Origin: Streptosporangium amethystogenes
GTDB taxonomy: Bacteria > Actinomycetota > Actinomycetes > Streptosporangiales > Streptosporangiaceae
Direction: 5' to 3'
Assembly: GCF_000721075.1 (NCBI RefSeq)
Contig: NZ_JOEQ01000030.1
Span: 62,001 to 126,000, forward strand
DNA: 64,000 bases
Position numbers and translations under genes: made by a program. The notes under the pieces are model-generated. The model ran no database searches, was not told where the DNA came from, and saw only the letters and a list, made by a program, of their open reading frames with translations. This document shows, one piece after another, positions 50,774 to 59,986 of the stretch. How positions within the stretch are numbered: position 1 is the first letter of the stretch; each line of letters starts with the position of its first letter.

Positions 50774-52285
50774 TCAGCCATGTCGCGTCCGCTGTGCGGC
50801 GTGGTGGGCGGCGAGTCCCGCCCTGTCGAGCTTGCCGTTGCCGGTCAGGGGAAACGAGTCGAGCAGTTTCACCCTGTGCGGCACCATGTGACGTGGCAGC
50901 GACAGTCTCGCGTACCCCTTCACATCGGCTTCGGTGACCGCACCCGGCGACGCGGAGTCAACGTAGGCCACCATCTGGGGCTCCCCGATGGAGGTTTTCT
51001 CCACTACGCACGCGACGCCTCTCACGCCTGTCATCCCGCTGAGCACCGACTCGATCTCACCGAGCTCGATCCGGAACCCCCTGAGTTTGACCTGTGTGTC
51101 CCTGCGGCCGATGTAGTAGAGGTTTCCCTCCTCGTCACGCGTTCCCCAGTCGCCGCTGCGGTAGTGGCGTGATCCGGCCGGGCCGGTGACGAAACGGCTC
51201 GCGGTGAGATCCGCGCGTCCCAGGTAGCCGTGGGCGACCCCGCCCCCGGAGACCCAGATCTCCCCTGGCTCGCCGACACCGGCCTCCGCTCCGGTGGAAT
51301 CCCGCAGGCTGACCGCGAGATGGCCCAGGGGTCGCCCGATGGGCGTGGCGGACTCCGGCGCTCGGGCGAGCGACTCGGGGGACAGAAGGCAGTGCGTCAC
51401 ATGAACGGTGGTCTCGGTGATCCCGTACATGTTCACCATCTGGGCTCCGCCGAGTTCGGCGCTCCACCACAGTTCCAGGTCCGGCGGGCACATCGCCTCA
51501 CCGCCGAAGACCACGTATCTGAGCGCGGGCAGGCGAGTGCCCGAACGTACCAGCTCCCTGACCAGATAGCCGAACACCGACGGCACCTGGTTGAGGACGG
51601 TGACACGTTCGGAGAGCAGGGTGGAGATCATCGCCTTGGGGTCCACGACGACCTCCGCGGCGGGAACCAGCAGCCGGGCACCGTGCGACAGCGCACCCCA
51701 CATCTCCCACACGCTGAAGTCGAAGCTCAGTGAGTGGAACAGGACCCAGACATCGTCCGCGTCGAAGGAGAAGACCTCGTCGGCGGCGTCCATCAGGCCG
51801 AGCACGTTGGAGTGGGAGACGACACAGCCCTTGGGAGCGCCGGTGGACCCGGAGGTGTAGATGACGTAGGCGGTGTCCGGAGGGACCTCCAGGGCTCCCG
51901 CCGACGCCCGTTCCACGATCCGGAGGGGACCGATCTCAGCGAGCACGGACTCGCCGTCCATCGGCAGGTCCGTGACGATGAGACGCACACCGGCGTCGGC
52001 CAGGATCTGGTCCTGGCGTCTCTCCGGATACGCGGGGTCGATCGGGACGTAGGCGCGATCGGCCATCATGATCCCCAGCGGCACCGCGACGGCGTGGTGG
52101 GTACGACCGACCCTCGCCGCGACGAGCCGATCCTCCGCGAGCCCGCGCAGCTCTCCCTCGACCTTCAGCGCCAGGGCTTCCAGTTCCCCGTACGTGAGCT
52201 CGCCGTCGGTCCCCCGCACTGCCACGCGCGAGGGGTGTGCTCCGGCCACGGCCTGGAAACGCGTATGCAGCCGTTCTTCTCGCAT
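50774..52285 (-). CDS. stand-alone amino-acid adenylation domain, threonine-type code
   Basis: 503 residues: one NRPS A domain without carrier or condensation domain. A3 YVIYTSGSTGAPKGCVVSHS, A5 NMYGITETTVHVTH, A7 YRSGDWGTRDEEG, A8 GRRDTQVKLRGFRIELGEIE, A10 LTGNGKLDR with the catalytic Lys. Aligning with the phenylalanine-activating GrsA, the ten pocket residues read D-F-W-N-V-G-M-V-H-K, one conservative change from the established threonine code DFWNIGMVHK. It should make threonyl-AMP and load a carrier protein encoded elsewhere. ATG 52285 has AAGGAGG seven bases upstream. No thioesterase or MbtH gene adjoins; upstream are only gene remnants. Confidence 0.9.
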   Translation of the reverse strand: MREERLHTRFQAVAGAHPSRVAVRGTDGELTYGELEALALKVEGELRGLAEDRLVAARVGRTHHAVAVPLGIMMADRAYVPIDPAYPERRQDQILADAGVRLIVTDLPMDGESVLAEIGPLRIVERASAGALEVPPDTAYVIYTSGSTGAPKGCVVSHSNVLGLMDAADEVFSFDADDVWVLFHSLSFDFSVWEMWGALSHGARLLVPAAEVVVDPKAMISTLLSERVTVLNQVPSVFGYLVRELVRSGTRLPALRYVVFGGEAMCPPDLELWWSAELGGAQMVNMYGITETTVHVTHCLLSPESLARAPESATPIGRPLGHLAVSLRDSTGAEAGVGEPGEIWVSGGGVAHGYLGRADLTASRFVTGPAGSRHYRSGDWGTRDEEGNLYYIGRRDTQVKLRGFRIELGEIESVLSGMTGVRGVACVVEKTSIGEPQMVAYVDSASPGAVTEADVKGYARLSLPRHMVPHRVKLLDSFPLTGNGKLDRAGLAAHHAAQRTRHG

Positions 52286-52375
52286 CCCCGCACCTCCTTG
52301 GTGATCGTTGTGTGTTTCGAACCGCATGTCAGCGGGGCTTTCGATGGGACGGGGGCGCGGCGTGTCCTCCGTCGC

Positions 52376-52835
52376 GTCGAACCGGGGAGTCCGTTCGGCG
52401 AGGCCGTGTGCGGCCATGGCCTCACGCACCGGCTCCCGTGCGGAGGCGTCGGCGTGCAGCGGCAGGAACCCGCCGCCGCCCGTGCCGAAGAGCCTGCCCC
52501 CCGGCTCCGGACGATCGCGCGTCCCGGCGGCGCGAGCGACACCGGGCGGGCACACTCCCGCGCGACTCCCGGCGGCGGCCGAGTAACGCCGCGGCCTCCC
52601 GGGTGTCTCCCTCGCGGGGCGTCCAGCACAGCGGGGAGAGGGCTTTGAGGTCGTGCGGGCTCCTCTCGACCTCCCGGTCCCCCGCGGCCATCCGCGCGCT
52701 CCGCTCGGCGAGAACCGTCCCCCCGTCACGGACGGCACCGGTGCGGAAGAGCAGGAGTTCTTCATCGAGACGGGCGCGTACCCTTCCCGTTTCGATATCG
52801 AAGCTCACCCCGTCGACGGCTGCGATGTTGTCTTT
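52376..52835 (-). pseudogene. decayed GHMP sugar kinase
   Basis: Pieces of one protein in two frames. Frame one (~52629-52835): DNIAAVDGVSFDIETGRVRA, LDEELLLFRTGAVRDGGTVL, AERSARMAAGD. Frame two (~52376-52501): GGRLFGTGGGGFLPLHADAS, REPVREAMAAHGLAERTPRF. Together they match the second half of heptose-7-phosphate kinase-like GHMP enzymes, including the GxGGGGF loop. Frameshift, missing N-terminus and lost middle show decay. It lies directly upstream of the adenylation gene, possibly left from a glycosylated-product cluster. Confidence 0.6.
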
Positions 52836-53790
52836 CTCATTTCGCCGGGAGTTCCGCGACCGACACCTCCTCAACCGGATGGTGCGGACTTTTCCCAGAT
52901 CCTCGGCGTGAACTCCGGAAACCGTCACGCCACCATCGGAAAGGGAGCCTTTTTCGTACTCCTGTGTCCACCCCCGCGGGCGCAGTCGACATGGGACAGC
53001 TTGGACCGAGCGGCGCCGCAGAGCGACCTGCCCAGCGGCGCTCCTCGCGTTCTTCCGGCCAAGACCACTTCATGAGCTGCGGCGACAGGGCGAAAAGGCC
53101 CATGCTCCTCCCGGGCCGGGAGCAGCGCCGGGAACAGGAGAGGGGTCCGGTCGGCACGGGTTCCGAAAGTCCAGACGGCATCCGTCACTCGTTTGCGGTA
53201 GTTTTCCGCGCACCCCCCAGTGCTTTCACTCATCTTCGGTAAGAGCACGATCCCTCCGCTTCCTTTTCCATTTGCCCACCGATAGAGATCGGCGACGGAA
53301 AGCCGGGATCAGGTAGAGGCCCCGAGCGCTCTCACCGTCATTTCGGGAAGCAGCGATCACGCTAGTGGGCGATCCTGTGAAAATCTTGTAACATGCTTGG
53401 GTTTGGCTTGGAGCCCAGGAGGGGCGTGCCGCTCAGGACGCCACGGCGACAGAAGGCACCGGAAACGGTGGGCATGCCGGGTGAGCGCCCAGACCGCACC
53501 CGCCACCTGAGGAAATGCACCCTCCGGGCGGCCCTGCCGTCAGAGTCCGGCCAGGAGGAGACACGGGACGCGGGTGGAGACGATCTCCTGCCGCGGACGC
53601 GCGAAGCTCCACCGGGTGGGGGTGGATTCGCCGACGAGACGACGGGCCATGAGATCGTTCACGGCCAGGCGGATCATGGCTTCGGATCGGGCGGAAGGGC
53701 CTCGCGGCCGCGGCCGGACGGCGGTGCGGCATCACATCCGAAAGCGACAGTTCTCCGGAAGGAGAAACGGGGCGATAGCCATAAAGGCAT
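52836..53790. other. about 950 bases without an intact gene
   Basis: Short frames in all phases with poor residue balance. Apart from the IS5-like tail at 53540-53677 I see only a lower-GC stretch at 53225-53400 that could hold a promoter (for example around CTTGTAACATG at 53383). It looks like eroded DNA between the adenylation gene and the second WhiJ-like locus. Confidence 0.5.
53540..53677 (-). pseudogene. possible IS5-family transposase C-terminal tail
   Basis: 45 residues starting MIRLAVNDLMARRLVGESTP and ending in TGA. The RRL-x-GE-x-T-P-x-W pattern resembles the last residues of IS5-type DDE transposases. No other part of such a gene is visible. Confidence 0.3.
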
Positions 53791-53822
53791 CAAAAACCCT
53801 CTGACCGGTTGCCAGACCGGTC
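53791..53822 (-). terminator. intrinsic terminator after the 99-residue-type gene
   Basis: On the minus strand GACCGGT, 6-base loop, ACCGGTC, then AGAGGGTTTTTG. It is about 40 bases downstream of the stop at 53860. Confidence 0.65.
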
Positions 53823-53859
53823 GAGGAAGGGGACCTTCTCGTGGTGCGGAAATGCCCGT

Positions 53860-54129
53860 TCAGGCGGCCGCCGCGGCGGGCTGCGGCCCTCGCCCCGTCA
53901 GCCATTCGAGGACCCGGCGGTGACCGTGGCAGGCGTCCTCGAAGTGACCCCAGCGCCAGTAACGTGGCTGGTCGCGCACTCCGGTGACCCATGTGCGGTA
54001 GGACACCGGAGTGGGCGCACCCTCCCCCGTCGCCGCCGAGGCGACGCCGTAAGTGCGGATCACGACGCGCCCGCCTGGCGCGAACAGCACGTCGTCGGCC
54101 ACCGGGTACAAGGTCATCTGGTCGAGCAC
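53860..54129 (-). CDS. hypothetical protein
   Basis: 89 residues: MTLYPVADDVLFAPGGRVVI, RTYGVASAATGEGAPTPVSY, RTWVTGVRDQPRYWRWGHFE, then a helix DACHGHRRVLEWLTGRGP. Aromatic-rich and well balanced, so credible, but no family is recognised. GTG 54129 follows GGGGG; TTG codons at 54144 and 54159 would lengthen it. It is downstream of the DUF397 gene on the same strand and followed by a terminator, so may belong to the WhiJ-like locus. Confidence 0.55.
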   Translation of the reverse strand: MLDQMTLYPVADDVLFAPGGRVVIRTYGVASAATGEGAPTPVSYRTWVTGVRDQPRYWRWGHFEDACHGHRRVLEWLTGRGPQPAAAAA

Positions 54130-54240
54130 GGCTTGAGCCCCCAATCGCTGTGACCTCAAACTCTTCCGTGCCGTTCCACTCTCCCGGTTACGCCACCGGC
54201 GCGGCCCGGTTAACCCGGCGGCTCTGAGGTAAAAACGGTG

Positions 54241-54477
54241 TTACACCGTTAAACCGTCGAACTCCCCATCCTTCACCCCGAGCACCAGGGCACGAATCTC
54301 GTCCCTGGTGTAGATCAGGGCAGGCCCCTCGGGAAAACGCGAGTTTCGGACCGCGATGCTGCCATCCGAGAGTTCGGCAAGCTCGACGCAGTTACCCGTC
54401 GAGTTGCTGTAGCGGCTCTTGCGCCAGCTGGCCCCGGCAAGGTCAGTGGCCGGCATGCCGTTGTAGGTCTGCTCCAT
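54241..54477 (-). CDS. DUF397 small protein, WhiJ-locus partner
   Basis: 78 residues: GASWRKSRYSNSTGNCVELA, DGSIAVRNSRFPEGPALIYT, RDEIRALVLGVKDGEFDGL, the DUF397 layout. ATG directly abuts the TAA of the XRE gene, with AGAGAG upstream inside that gene. Paralogue of the protein at 18610-18813 in the other locus. Confidence 0.93.
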   Translation of the reverse strand: MEQTYNGMPATDLAGASWRKSRYSNSTGNCVELAELSDGSIAVRNSRFPEGPALIYTRDEIRALVLGVKDGEFDGLTV

Positions 54478-55344
54478 TTACATCTCTCTGAGAAGGTCGC
54501 CGAGGATCTCGGCGGCGCCCCCGGGCGTGGTGCTTTCCACGCACAACTGCTCCATGGCCGTGAGGTATGGATCGATGTCCTCACGTTTGTCCAGGTAGAG
54601 GGCACCCCAGAGCTGCTCGACATAGACGACGTCCGACAGGTCGGACTCGGGAAACCGCAAGATGCTGAACGCGCCACCCTCAGCCGCGTGCATGCCGAAT
54701 CGGAAAGGCATCACCTGGAGGGTGATGTTGGGAAGCGTGGCCACTTCCAGCAGGTGCTGGATCTGCTCACGCATCGTCTCCTTACCTCCGATGGGACGCC
54801 TCAGGGCCGCCTCGTCGATGACCGCCCACAACCGGGGGCCGTCCTTCTTCGTCAGGCGATCCTGCCGCTGCATGCGCATATGCACACGACGCTCGATCTC
54901 CGCCTCCGGCGCGTCCGGGTAGCCCAACCGGATCACGGTGCGCGCGTAGGCGGATGTCTGCAGCAGGCCGGGAATGAACTGCACCTCGTAGGTGCGGATC
55001 ATGTTCGTCGCCTCCTCCAGCCCCACGTAGGTGGTGAACCAGTTCGGCAACAGGTCGCCGTACTTGTGCCACCAGCCGGGGGTGTTCGCCTCGCGGACCA
55101 TCTCCAGCAGGCCGCGCCGTTCTGCGTCGTCGAGTACGCCGTACAGGGTGAGCAGGTCTTCCACGTCACGCGTCTTGAAGCCGACGCGGCCGAGTTCCAT
55201 ACGGCTGATCTTGGACTCCGAGGCGCGGATGTGGAATCCCGCTACCTCACGGGCGAGCCCCTTCTCCTCACGCAGCCGGCGCAGACTCGCGCCGAGCATG
55301 ATGCGCCGGACAGTGGAACCGGTACCGGGCGGATCCATGGACAC
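54478..55344 (-). CDS. XRE-family regulator with DUF5753 (WhiJ-like)
   Basis: 288 residues. HTH: LRRLREEKGLAREVAGFHIR, ASESKISRMELGRVG. DUF5753: YEVQFIPGLLQTSAYARTVI, LLEVATLPNITLQVMPFRFG, SDVVYVEQLWGALYLD. GTG 55344 with AAGGAG six bases upstream. Divergent from an anti-sigma-like ATPase over 175 bases, and followed by DUF397: the same arrangement as at 18.6-21.8 kb but with no insertion. Confidence 0.94.
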   Translation of the reverse strand: MSMDPPGTGSTVRRIMLGASLRRLREEKGLAREVAGFHIRASESKISRMELGRVGFKTRDVEDLLTLYGVLDDAERRGLLEMVREANTPGWWHKYGDLLPNWFTTYVGLEEATNMIRTYEVQFIPGLLQTSAYARTVIRLGYPDAPEAEIERRVHMRMQRQDRLTKKDGPRLWAVIDEAALRRPIGGKETMREQIQHLLEVATLPNITLQVMPFRFGMHAAEGGAFSILRFPESDLSDVVYVEQLWGALYLDKREDIDPYLTAMEQLCVESTTPGGAAEILGDLLREM

Positions 55345-55519
55345 GTGATGCTCCTTGCTCGCTTTCCTGATCGACAGTCTGTCACTTCGCGGCCGAAGAA
55401 TCCCTGGCCACGATCAAGATCCCCTTTCGTCCAAAATTACCCAATAACCGGTAACGGTAGCGGTTGCACACACCTTATGCACGTGCATTCGCTCTTGCAC
55501 CTGCACGGGAGTTTGCACC

Positions 55520-56086
55520 ATGATTGCGACCGTGCAGTCCGCCCAAACCGCGCCCCCTCGAACGTCAACGTCATGGACGGCGCTCGACTGGTGGCCCCCC
55601 GCAGGCTGGTGGCCCGATTCCGCGCGCGATCTTCTCCCCGGATCCCCGGCGGTCATGGCCAGCGCCACCTTCGTGCTCCCGCCACACGCCGAGTCCGTCC
55701 ACTCCGCCCGCAGCTTCGCGACGGGCACCCTCACCGGCTGGAACCTCGGCGAGCTGGGCGAGAACATGGAGCTGGTCGTCTCGGAACTTGCGACCAACGC
55801 CCTCAGACACGGCCTCCGGCTCGCCGAGTCGCGTGCCAGGGAGCCGATCCGGCTCTCCCTGATCCGGCGGAGCAATCTGGTCACCTGCACACTCAACGAC
55901 CCGGGAGCCGGCTTCCCCGCGCTCCGCGATCCTTCGCCACTCGACGTCGGCGGCCTCGGACTGCACATCGTCGAGTCACTGAGCCTCCGCTGGGGCTGGG
56001 CACCGCTGGCCCCGTACGGCAAGATTGTCTGGGCCGTCCTGCGGACCGCCCCTCGTGAGGATCCCGCCCCCCTCGACCGCCCGTAG
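55520..56086 (+). CDS. anti-sigma-like ATP-binding protein (HATPase_c)
   Basis: 188 residues. GHKL ATPase: N box NMELVVSELATNALRHGLRL, G1 CTLNDPGAGFPAL, G2 GGLGLHIVESLSLRWGW, then YGKIVWAVL. A ~45-residue Pro/Trp-rich N-terminal extension precedes the domain. ATG 55520 with GGGAG nine bases upstream. Counterpart of the ATPase at 21376-21834; likely partner of the divergent XRE regulator. Confidence 0.87.
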   Translation: MIATVQSAQTAPPRTSTSWTALDWWPPAGWWPDSARDLLPGSPAVMASATFVLPPHAESVHSARSFATGTLTGWNLGELGENMELVVSELATNALRHGLRLAESRAREPIRLSLIRRSNLVTCTLNDPGAGFPALRDPSPLDVGGLGLHIVESLSLRWGWAPLAPYGKIVWAVLRTAPREDPAPLDRP

Positions 56087-56350
56087 ACCCCGAACGCCCA
56101 CCCCGCTCCTTCACGACCTCCACCGACCTCTTCCGGACGGCGCCGCCTCTTCCCCTTTAGGGCGCCGATCGGTCCCGGGGCCGCCACTCCTCCCTCCCGG
56201 CGGCCCCGGGACCGGTTAGAACCGGATGGAGACCTCATATAACGCGTCGCATTCTGCGCGGTAGACGCCGTCAGAGATGCCCTCTGCATTACCGTGGATG
56301 TTTATGGCTCACGGAGAGTCCCCGCGCGAGATTCCTGAGAGAGCTGCGAG

Positions 56351-58747
56351 ATGGACGATCACCTGCTCGGCTGGTTGAAAACCCTCGACGAAGAACGGCT
56401 CGCCCGAGTTCTGGCCAACCGGCCGGACGCCATCGCCCCGCCGTGGCCGCGCCGCCTGGACACCCTGGCGCAGCGACTGGGCAACGGGTTCGCGGTGATG
56501 GAGGTCATGCGCGGCCTGCCGCTGCCCTCCCTGGAGGTGGCGCAGGCCACGCTGACCCTCGGCGAGCAGGCCGGGCCGGAGACGGTGGCCCGGTTCATGG
56601 GCGTGTCCGAGGCCGAGGTGGCGCCCTGGCTCGACCTGCTGTTCGACCATGCCCTGGCGTGGCCGGACGCCGAGGGCCGTATCCGAGTGGCCGAGGGGCT
56701 CGCCCGCTGGTGGACCGCCCCCTGCGGGCTCGGTGAGCCGCTCCCCGACTACCTGAACTCCTGGACGGTCAGCGCGGACGCGCTGCGCGGGCTGGCCAGG
56801 GCCCTGGGCCTGCCGCACAGCCCCAAGCGGCGTACGGTCGCCAGGGTCACCGAGATCCTCTCCGACCCGCACCAGGTGACCGCGCTGCTGCAGAAGGCTC
56901 CCGAGGGTGCGAGGCGGCTGCTTGAGGAGTTCGCCTGGGATGGCCCTGTCCGCGACGTGGACGGCGGCGAGTTCGTGGTGCCGGGGTCTCCCGAGAAATG
57001 GGCCACCGATCACGGGCTGCTCTTCCGCCCCAGCTGGAATGTGGCCGAGATGCCCCGTGAGGTGGCGCTCGCACTGCGCGGTCCCGACTACCACCCGCCC
57101 TTCACCCCCGTACCGCCCGACCTCGCCACGCTCCCCGTCGACCCCGAGGCCGTCGACCACCTGATGACTCTGGCCGCGCCACACGTGGTGGAACGCTGCG
57201 CCGCCATGCTGGAGAACACCGCGAAGTTCCCGCTGCCGCTGCTCAAGGCAGGCGGGGTGGGTGTGCGCGAGGTCCGGCGGGTGGCCAAGGACACCGGCTG
57301 CGACGAGGACGAGACCCGGCTGCTGCTGGAGGTCTGCGCGGTGGCCCGGCTGCTGGCCTGGGACGACTCCGCCGGCGGGCTGGTGCCCACCGAGAAGTTC
57401 GACCGCTGGCGGCTGGACGACGCGGCCGCCAGGCTCAGGGTGCTGCTGTCGGCGTGGTGGCGGATGGAGCGCTCGTCGCTCCGGAAGGTCGACGGCAAGT
57501 ACGGCACGGTGCTCGGCGACGATCCCGCCGGAGCCATGGTCGCCCGCGCCCGGCGGGCGGTGCTCGGCGTGCTGGCCCGCCTGCCCGCCAGCACCGCGTG
57601 CGTCGATCTGGCCGGGCTGGTCGAGTCCGCGTACTGGCACGCCCCGCTGCTGGACCGGTCGCTGCTGGCCGAGTGCGCTCCCGCCGTGCTGGAGGAGGCC
57701 CGGATGCTCGGGCTGGTCGCCCTCGACACGATCACCGATCTCGGCCGCGCGATGGCCGGTCTGGACGCCTTCCCCGGCGACGAGATCGACGACTCCGCGC
57801 CCCTGGTGGAGAACGACCCCGTGCTGGTCGAGTGCTCCACCAGGGCGCTGGCCAGCGTGCGGCGGAGCGCGCTCTTCGGCGCCGACCTCACCGCGGTGGT
57901 GACCGGCCCGCCCGCCGGCGAGCTCGCCGAGCTGCTCGACCGGGCCGCCGAGCGCGAGTCGCGCGGCGCGGCCTCGGTCTGGCGGTTCACCCCGGCCAGC
58001 GTGCGCCGGGCCATGGACACCGGCTACACCGCCGAGGGTCTGCTGACGGACCTCGCCGAGGTGGGCAGGGTGCCGCAGCCCCTTGAGTACCTGATTCACG
58101 ACGTGGCCAGGCGGCACGGCGAGGTCACGGTGACCACCGTCGCCTGCATCGTGCAGGCCTCCGACCCGGCGCTGCTGGCCGAGATCGCCGGGCATCGGCG
58201 GCTGAGCAGGCTGGGCCTGCGGCTGCTCGCCCCGACCGTGCTGGCCAGCGCGATGCCCGCCGACAGGACCCTGGCGGCGCTGCGGGAGAACGGCTACGCG
58301 CCGGTGCCCATCGAGGACACCGGGGAGATCACCATCCGCAGGGCCCGCGTCGAGGAACCGCGGAACGGGCGGCTGATCCTGCTGCCCGGGGGCCGGGTGG
58401 CCGAGTTCGAACAGCCCCCGTACCCGCTGGTGGAGCCGCCGCCGGACCCCCGCGAGCACGCCCAGCGCCTGCTCGTCGCCGAGGGCCAGGCCGCCCAGTC
58501 CGGCGGCAGGACATGGGCTGTCATCGGCCGCATGGCCTCCCGCCTGCCGACCGCCCAGCAGTCGCTGCTCGGCTTCGTCGTCGATCGGGGCGTGCGGGCG
58601 GCGATCACACTGACCGACGGCCTGACCGCCACCATCAGCCACGGCGAGCTGCGCAGCGGCGTGCTCGACGCGTGGTGCGAGGAGGCGGGCGACTACCTGG
58701 AGTTCCCGCTGGCCGACATCATCGAGGTCCGCGGCGCCTACGCCTGA
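56351..58747 (+). CDS. helicase-associated (XPB/Ssl2-like) domain protein
   Basis: 798 residues, a common actinobacterial protein with an N-terminal WYL/HTH-like helical part (LDEERLARVLANRPDAIAPP, FMGVSEAEVAPWLDLLFDHA) and a C-terminal helicase-associated XPB/Ssl2 domain (SVWRFTPASVRRAMDTGYTA, EGLLTDLAEVGRVPQPLEYL, DVARRHGEVTVTTVACIVQA). It has no Walker motifs and is not itself a helicase; in actinobacteria it usually accompanies an XPB-type helicase gene, not found in this window. ATG 56351 with a GAGAG site. Probably a DNA repair or transcription-coupled factor. Confidence 0.88.
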   Translation: MDDHLLGWLKTLDEERLARVLANRPDAIAPPWPRRLDTLAQRLGNGFAVMEVMRGLPLPSLEVAQATLTLGEQAGPETVARFMGVSEAEVAPWLDLLFDHALAWPDAEGRIRVAEGLARWWTAPCGLGEPLPDYLNSWTVSADALRGLARALGLPHSPKRRTVARVTEILSDPHQVTALLQKAPEGARRLLEEFAWDGPVRDVDGGEFVVPGSPEKWATDHGLLFRPSWNVAEMPREVALALRGPDYHPPFTPVPPDLATLPVDPEAVDHLMTLAAPHVVERCAAMLENTAKFPLPLLKAGGVGVREVRRVAKDTGCDEDETRLLLEVCAVARLLAWDDSAGGLVPTEKFDRWRLDDAAARLRVLLSAWWRMERSSLRKVDGKYGTVLGDDPAGAMVARARRAVLGVLARLPASTACVDLAGLVESAYWHAPLLDRSLLAECAPAVLEEARMLGLVALDTITDLGRAMAGLDAFPGDEIDDSAPLVENDPVLVECSTRALASVRRSALFGADLTAVVTGPPAGELAELLDRAAERESRGAASVWRFTPASVRRAMDTGYTAEGLLTDLAEVGRVPQPLEYLIHDVARRHGEVTVTTVACIVQASDPALLAEIAGHRRLSRLGLRLLAPTVLASAMPADRTLAALRENGYAPVPIEDTGEITIRRARVEEPRNGRLILLPGGRVAEFEQPPYPLVEPPPDPREHAQRLLVAEGQAAQSGGRTWAVIGRMASRLPTAQQSLLGFVVDRGVRAAITLTDGLTATISHGELRSGVLDAWCEEAGDYLEFPLADIIEVRGAYA

Positions 58748-58881
58748 CCCCGCCCGCCCCGCGGAGCCGAGCGCGTGGACCGGTGCCTCCGAGATCCGGC
58801 TGATGCGGTGAACATGAGGTGTGGCCGGGTTTCCGGTCGTCGTCCTGCCGAAGCCGCCGTCGAGGACCCCGGGCCGCCGGA

Positions 58882-59901
58882 CTAGAGCTTCTTGGCCTTG
58901 ACCAGGTCGGCCAGGAGCTTCTCCAGCACGTCGGCGTAGCCCTGGTAGCTGTAGCGCTCCTCGGCGTGCCAGGCGTAGACCTGCCCGGCCTTGACCGCGG
59001 GCAGCTTGGCGAAGGTCGGCTTCTTCTTCATCTCGTCGATCCGCATCGACTGGGTGCGGGCGTCCACCAGGATCACGTCCGCCTCGTAGGTGTCGGCGTT
59101 CTCCCAGCTCAGCGTCTCCCAGAAGCCCGCCTCGTCGACCTTGTCCGGCACCACGACGTCCAGGCCAAGCTCCTTGAAGTAGCGCACGTCCGCGTGGTCA
59201 TCGGGATTGACCACCCACATCGTCTCCGGGCCACCCGACATGACCAGGATCTTCAGGTTCCTGGTCTCGGGGGTGACGAGCGCCTTGGCCGCGGCGTCGA
59301 ACCTCGCCTTGGCCGCGGTCACCTCGGAGGCGTTGAGGTCCGCGCCGAGGGCGGCGGCCACCTCGCCGTACTTCCCGATGATCTCGGGCAGCGACCTGCC
59401 GACCAGGCGGACGCCGAGGGTGGGCGCCACCTGCTCGATGGTGGAGGTGGACTTCTCCGGCACGTACCAGAGGGTGTCTCCGGTGTACATGCCGCTGACC
59501 AGCAGGTCGGGCTGGAGCGAGATGTACTTCTCGACGTTGAACTCGTCCCACACGTTGCCGATCGACTCGACCTTGGTGATGTCGACATTGCCGACCTGGG
59601 GGTCCCTGGTCCCGTCCTTGAGCTTGTGCGGACCGAAGACCGCGACCGGGCGGACCCCGAAGTCCCAGAGCGCGGCGGCGGCGCCGACCTGGGCGACGAC
59701 GCGGACAGGGCGCTCGGGCCGCTCGATCTTCTTTCCGCGGTCGTCGGTGAAGGCCCACGGACCCGCCGCCGACGAGGAGGCAGCCGGAGAGCCACTGGCC
59801 ACGGGTGCCGTCTCGGTGCCGCTCCCGCACGCGGCCAGGGCGAACACGAGGCCGAGGCCGACAGCCATGAATCCTCGCCGAGGAAGGACAGGTAGGGACA
59901 T
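58882..59901 (-). CDS. siderophore-type ABC substrate-binding lipoprotein
   Basis: 339 residues. Lipoprotein signal ending ALAACGSG, then a FecB/FhuD-type binding fold: PVRVVAQVGAAAALWDFGVR, ISLQPDLLVSGMYTGDTLWY, LVGRSLPEIIGKYGEVAAAL, MWVVNPDDHADVRYFKELGL. ATG 59901 with GGAGAGCGAA upstream. Divergent from the permease genes with two iron-box sequences between, so it supplies the Fe-siderophore complex to that transporter. Confidence 0.9.
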   Translation of the reverse strand: MSLPVLPRRGFMAVGLGLVFALAACGSGTETAPVASGSPAASSSAAGPWAFTDDRGKKIERPERPVRVVAQVGAAAALWDFGVRPVAVFGPHKLKDGTRDPQVGNVDITKVESIGNVWDEFNVEKYISLQPDLLVSGMYTGDTLWYVPEKSTSTIEQVAPTLGVRLVGRSLPEIIGKYGEVAAALGADLNASEVTAAKARFDAAAKALVTPETRNLKILVMSGGPETMWVVNPDDHADVRYFKELGLDVVVPDKVDEAGFWETLSWENADTYEADVILVDARTQSMRIDEMKKKPTFAKLPAVKAGQVYAWHAEERYSYQGYADVLEKLLADLVKAKKL

Positions 59902-59911
59902 TTCGCTCTCC

Positions 59912-59930
59912 AAAGGATAGGCTTACCTTA
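59912..59930. promoter_or_regulatory. iron box 1 (DmdR/IdeR-type operator)
   Basis: AAAGGATAGGCTTACCTTA agrees with the actinobacterial iron box TTAGGTTAGGCTAACCTAA at about 14 of 19 positions. It lies 11 bases upstream of the binding-protein ATG. Confidence 0.7.
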
Positions 59931-59942
59931 ATGGCTATTTCA

Positions 59943-59961
59943 TTAGATTAGCCTTACCTTA
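59943..59961. promoter_or_regulatory. iron box 2 (DmdR/IdeR-type operator)
   Basis: TTAGATTAGCCTTACCTTA agrees with the iron-box consensus at about 15-16 of 19 positions, 26 bases before the first permease start. With box 1 it should let Fe(II)-loaded DmdR/IdeR repress both directions. Confidence 0.8.
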
Positions 59962-59986
59962 GCTATACCGACAGAGAGGGGGACCG

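Noticed and set aside
52780..52835. ABC-ATPase-like start (AAVDGVSFDIETG)
   Set aside because: No Walker A follows; the next residues fit GHMP kinases instead, and this block aligns with the same family.
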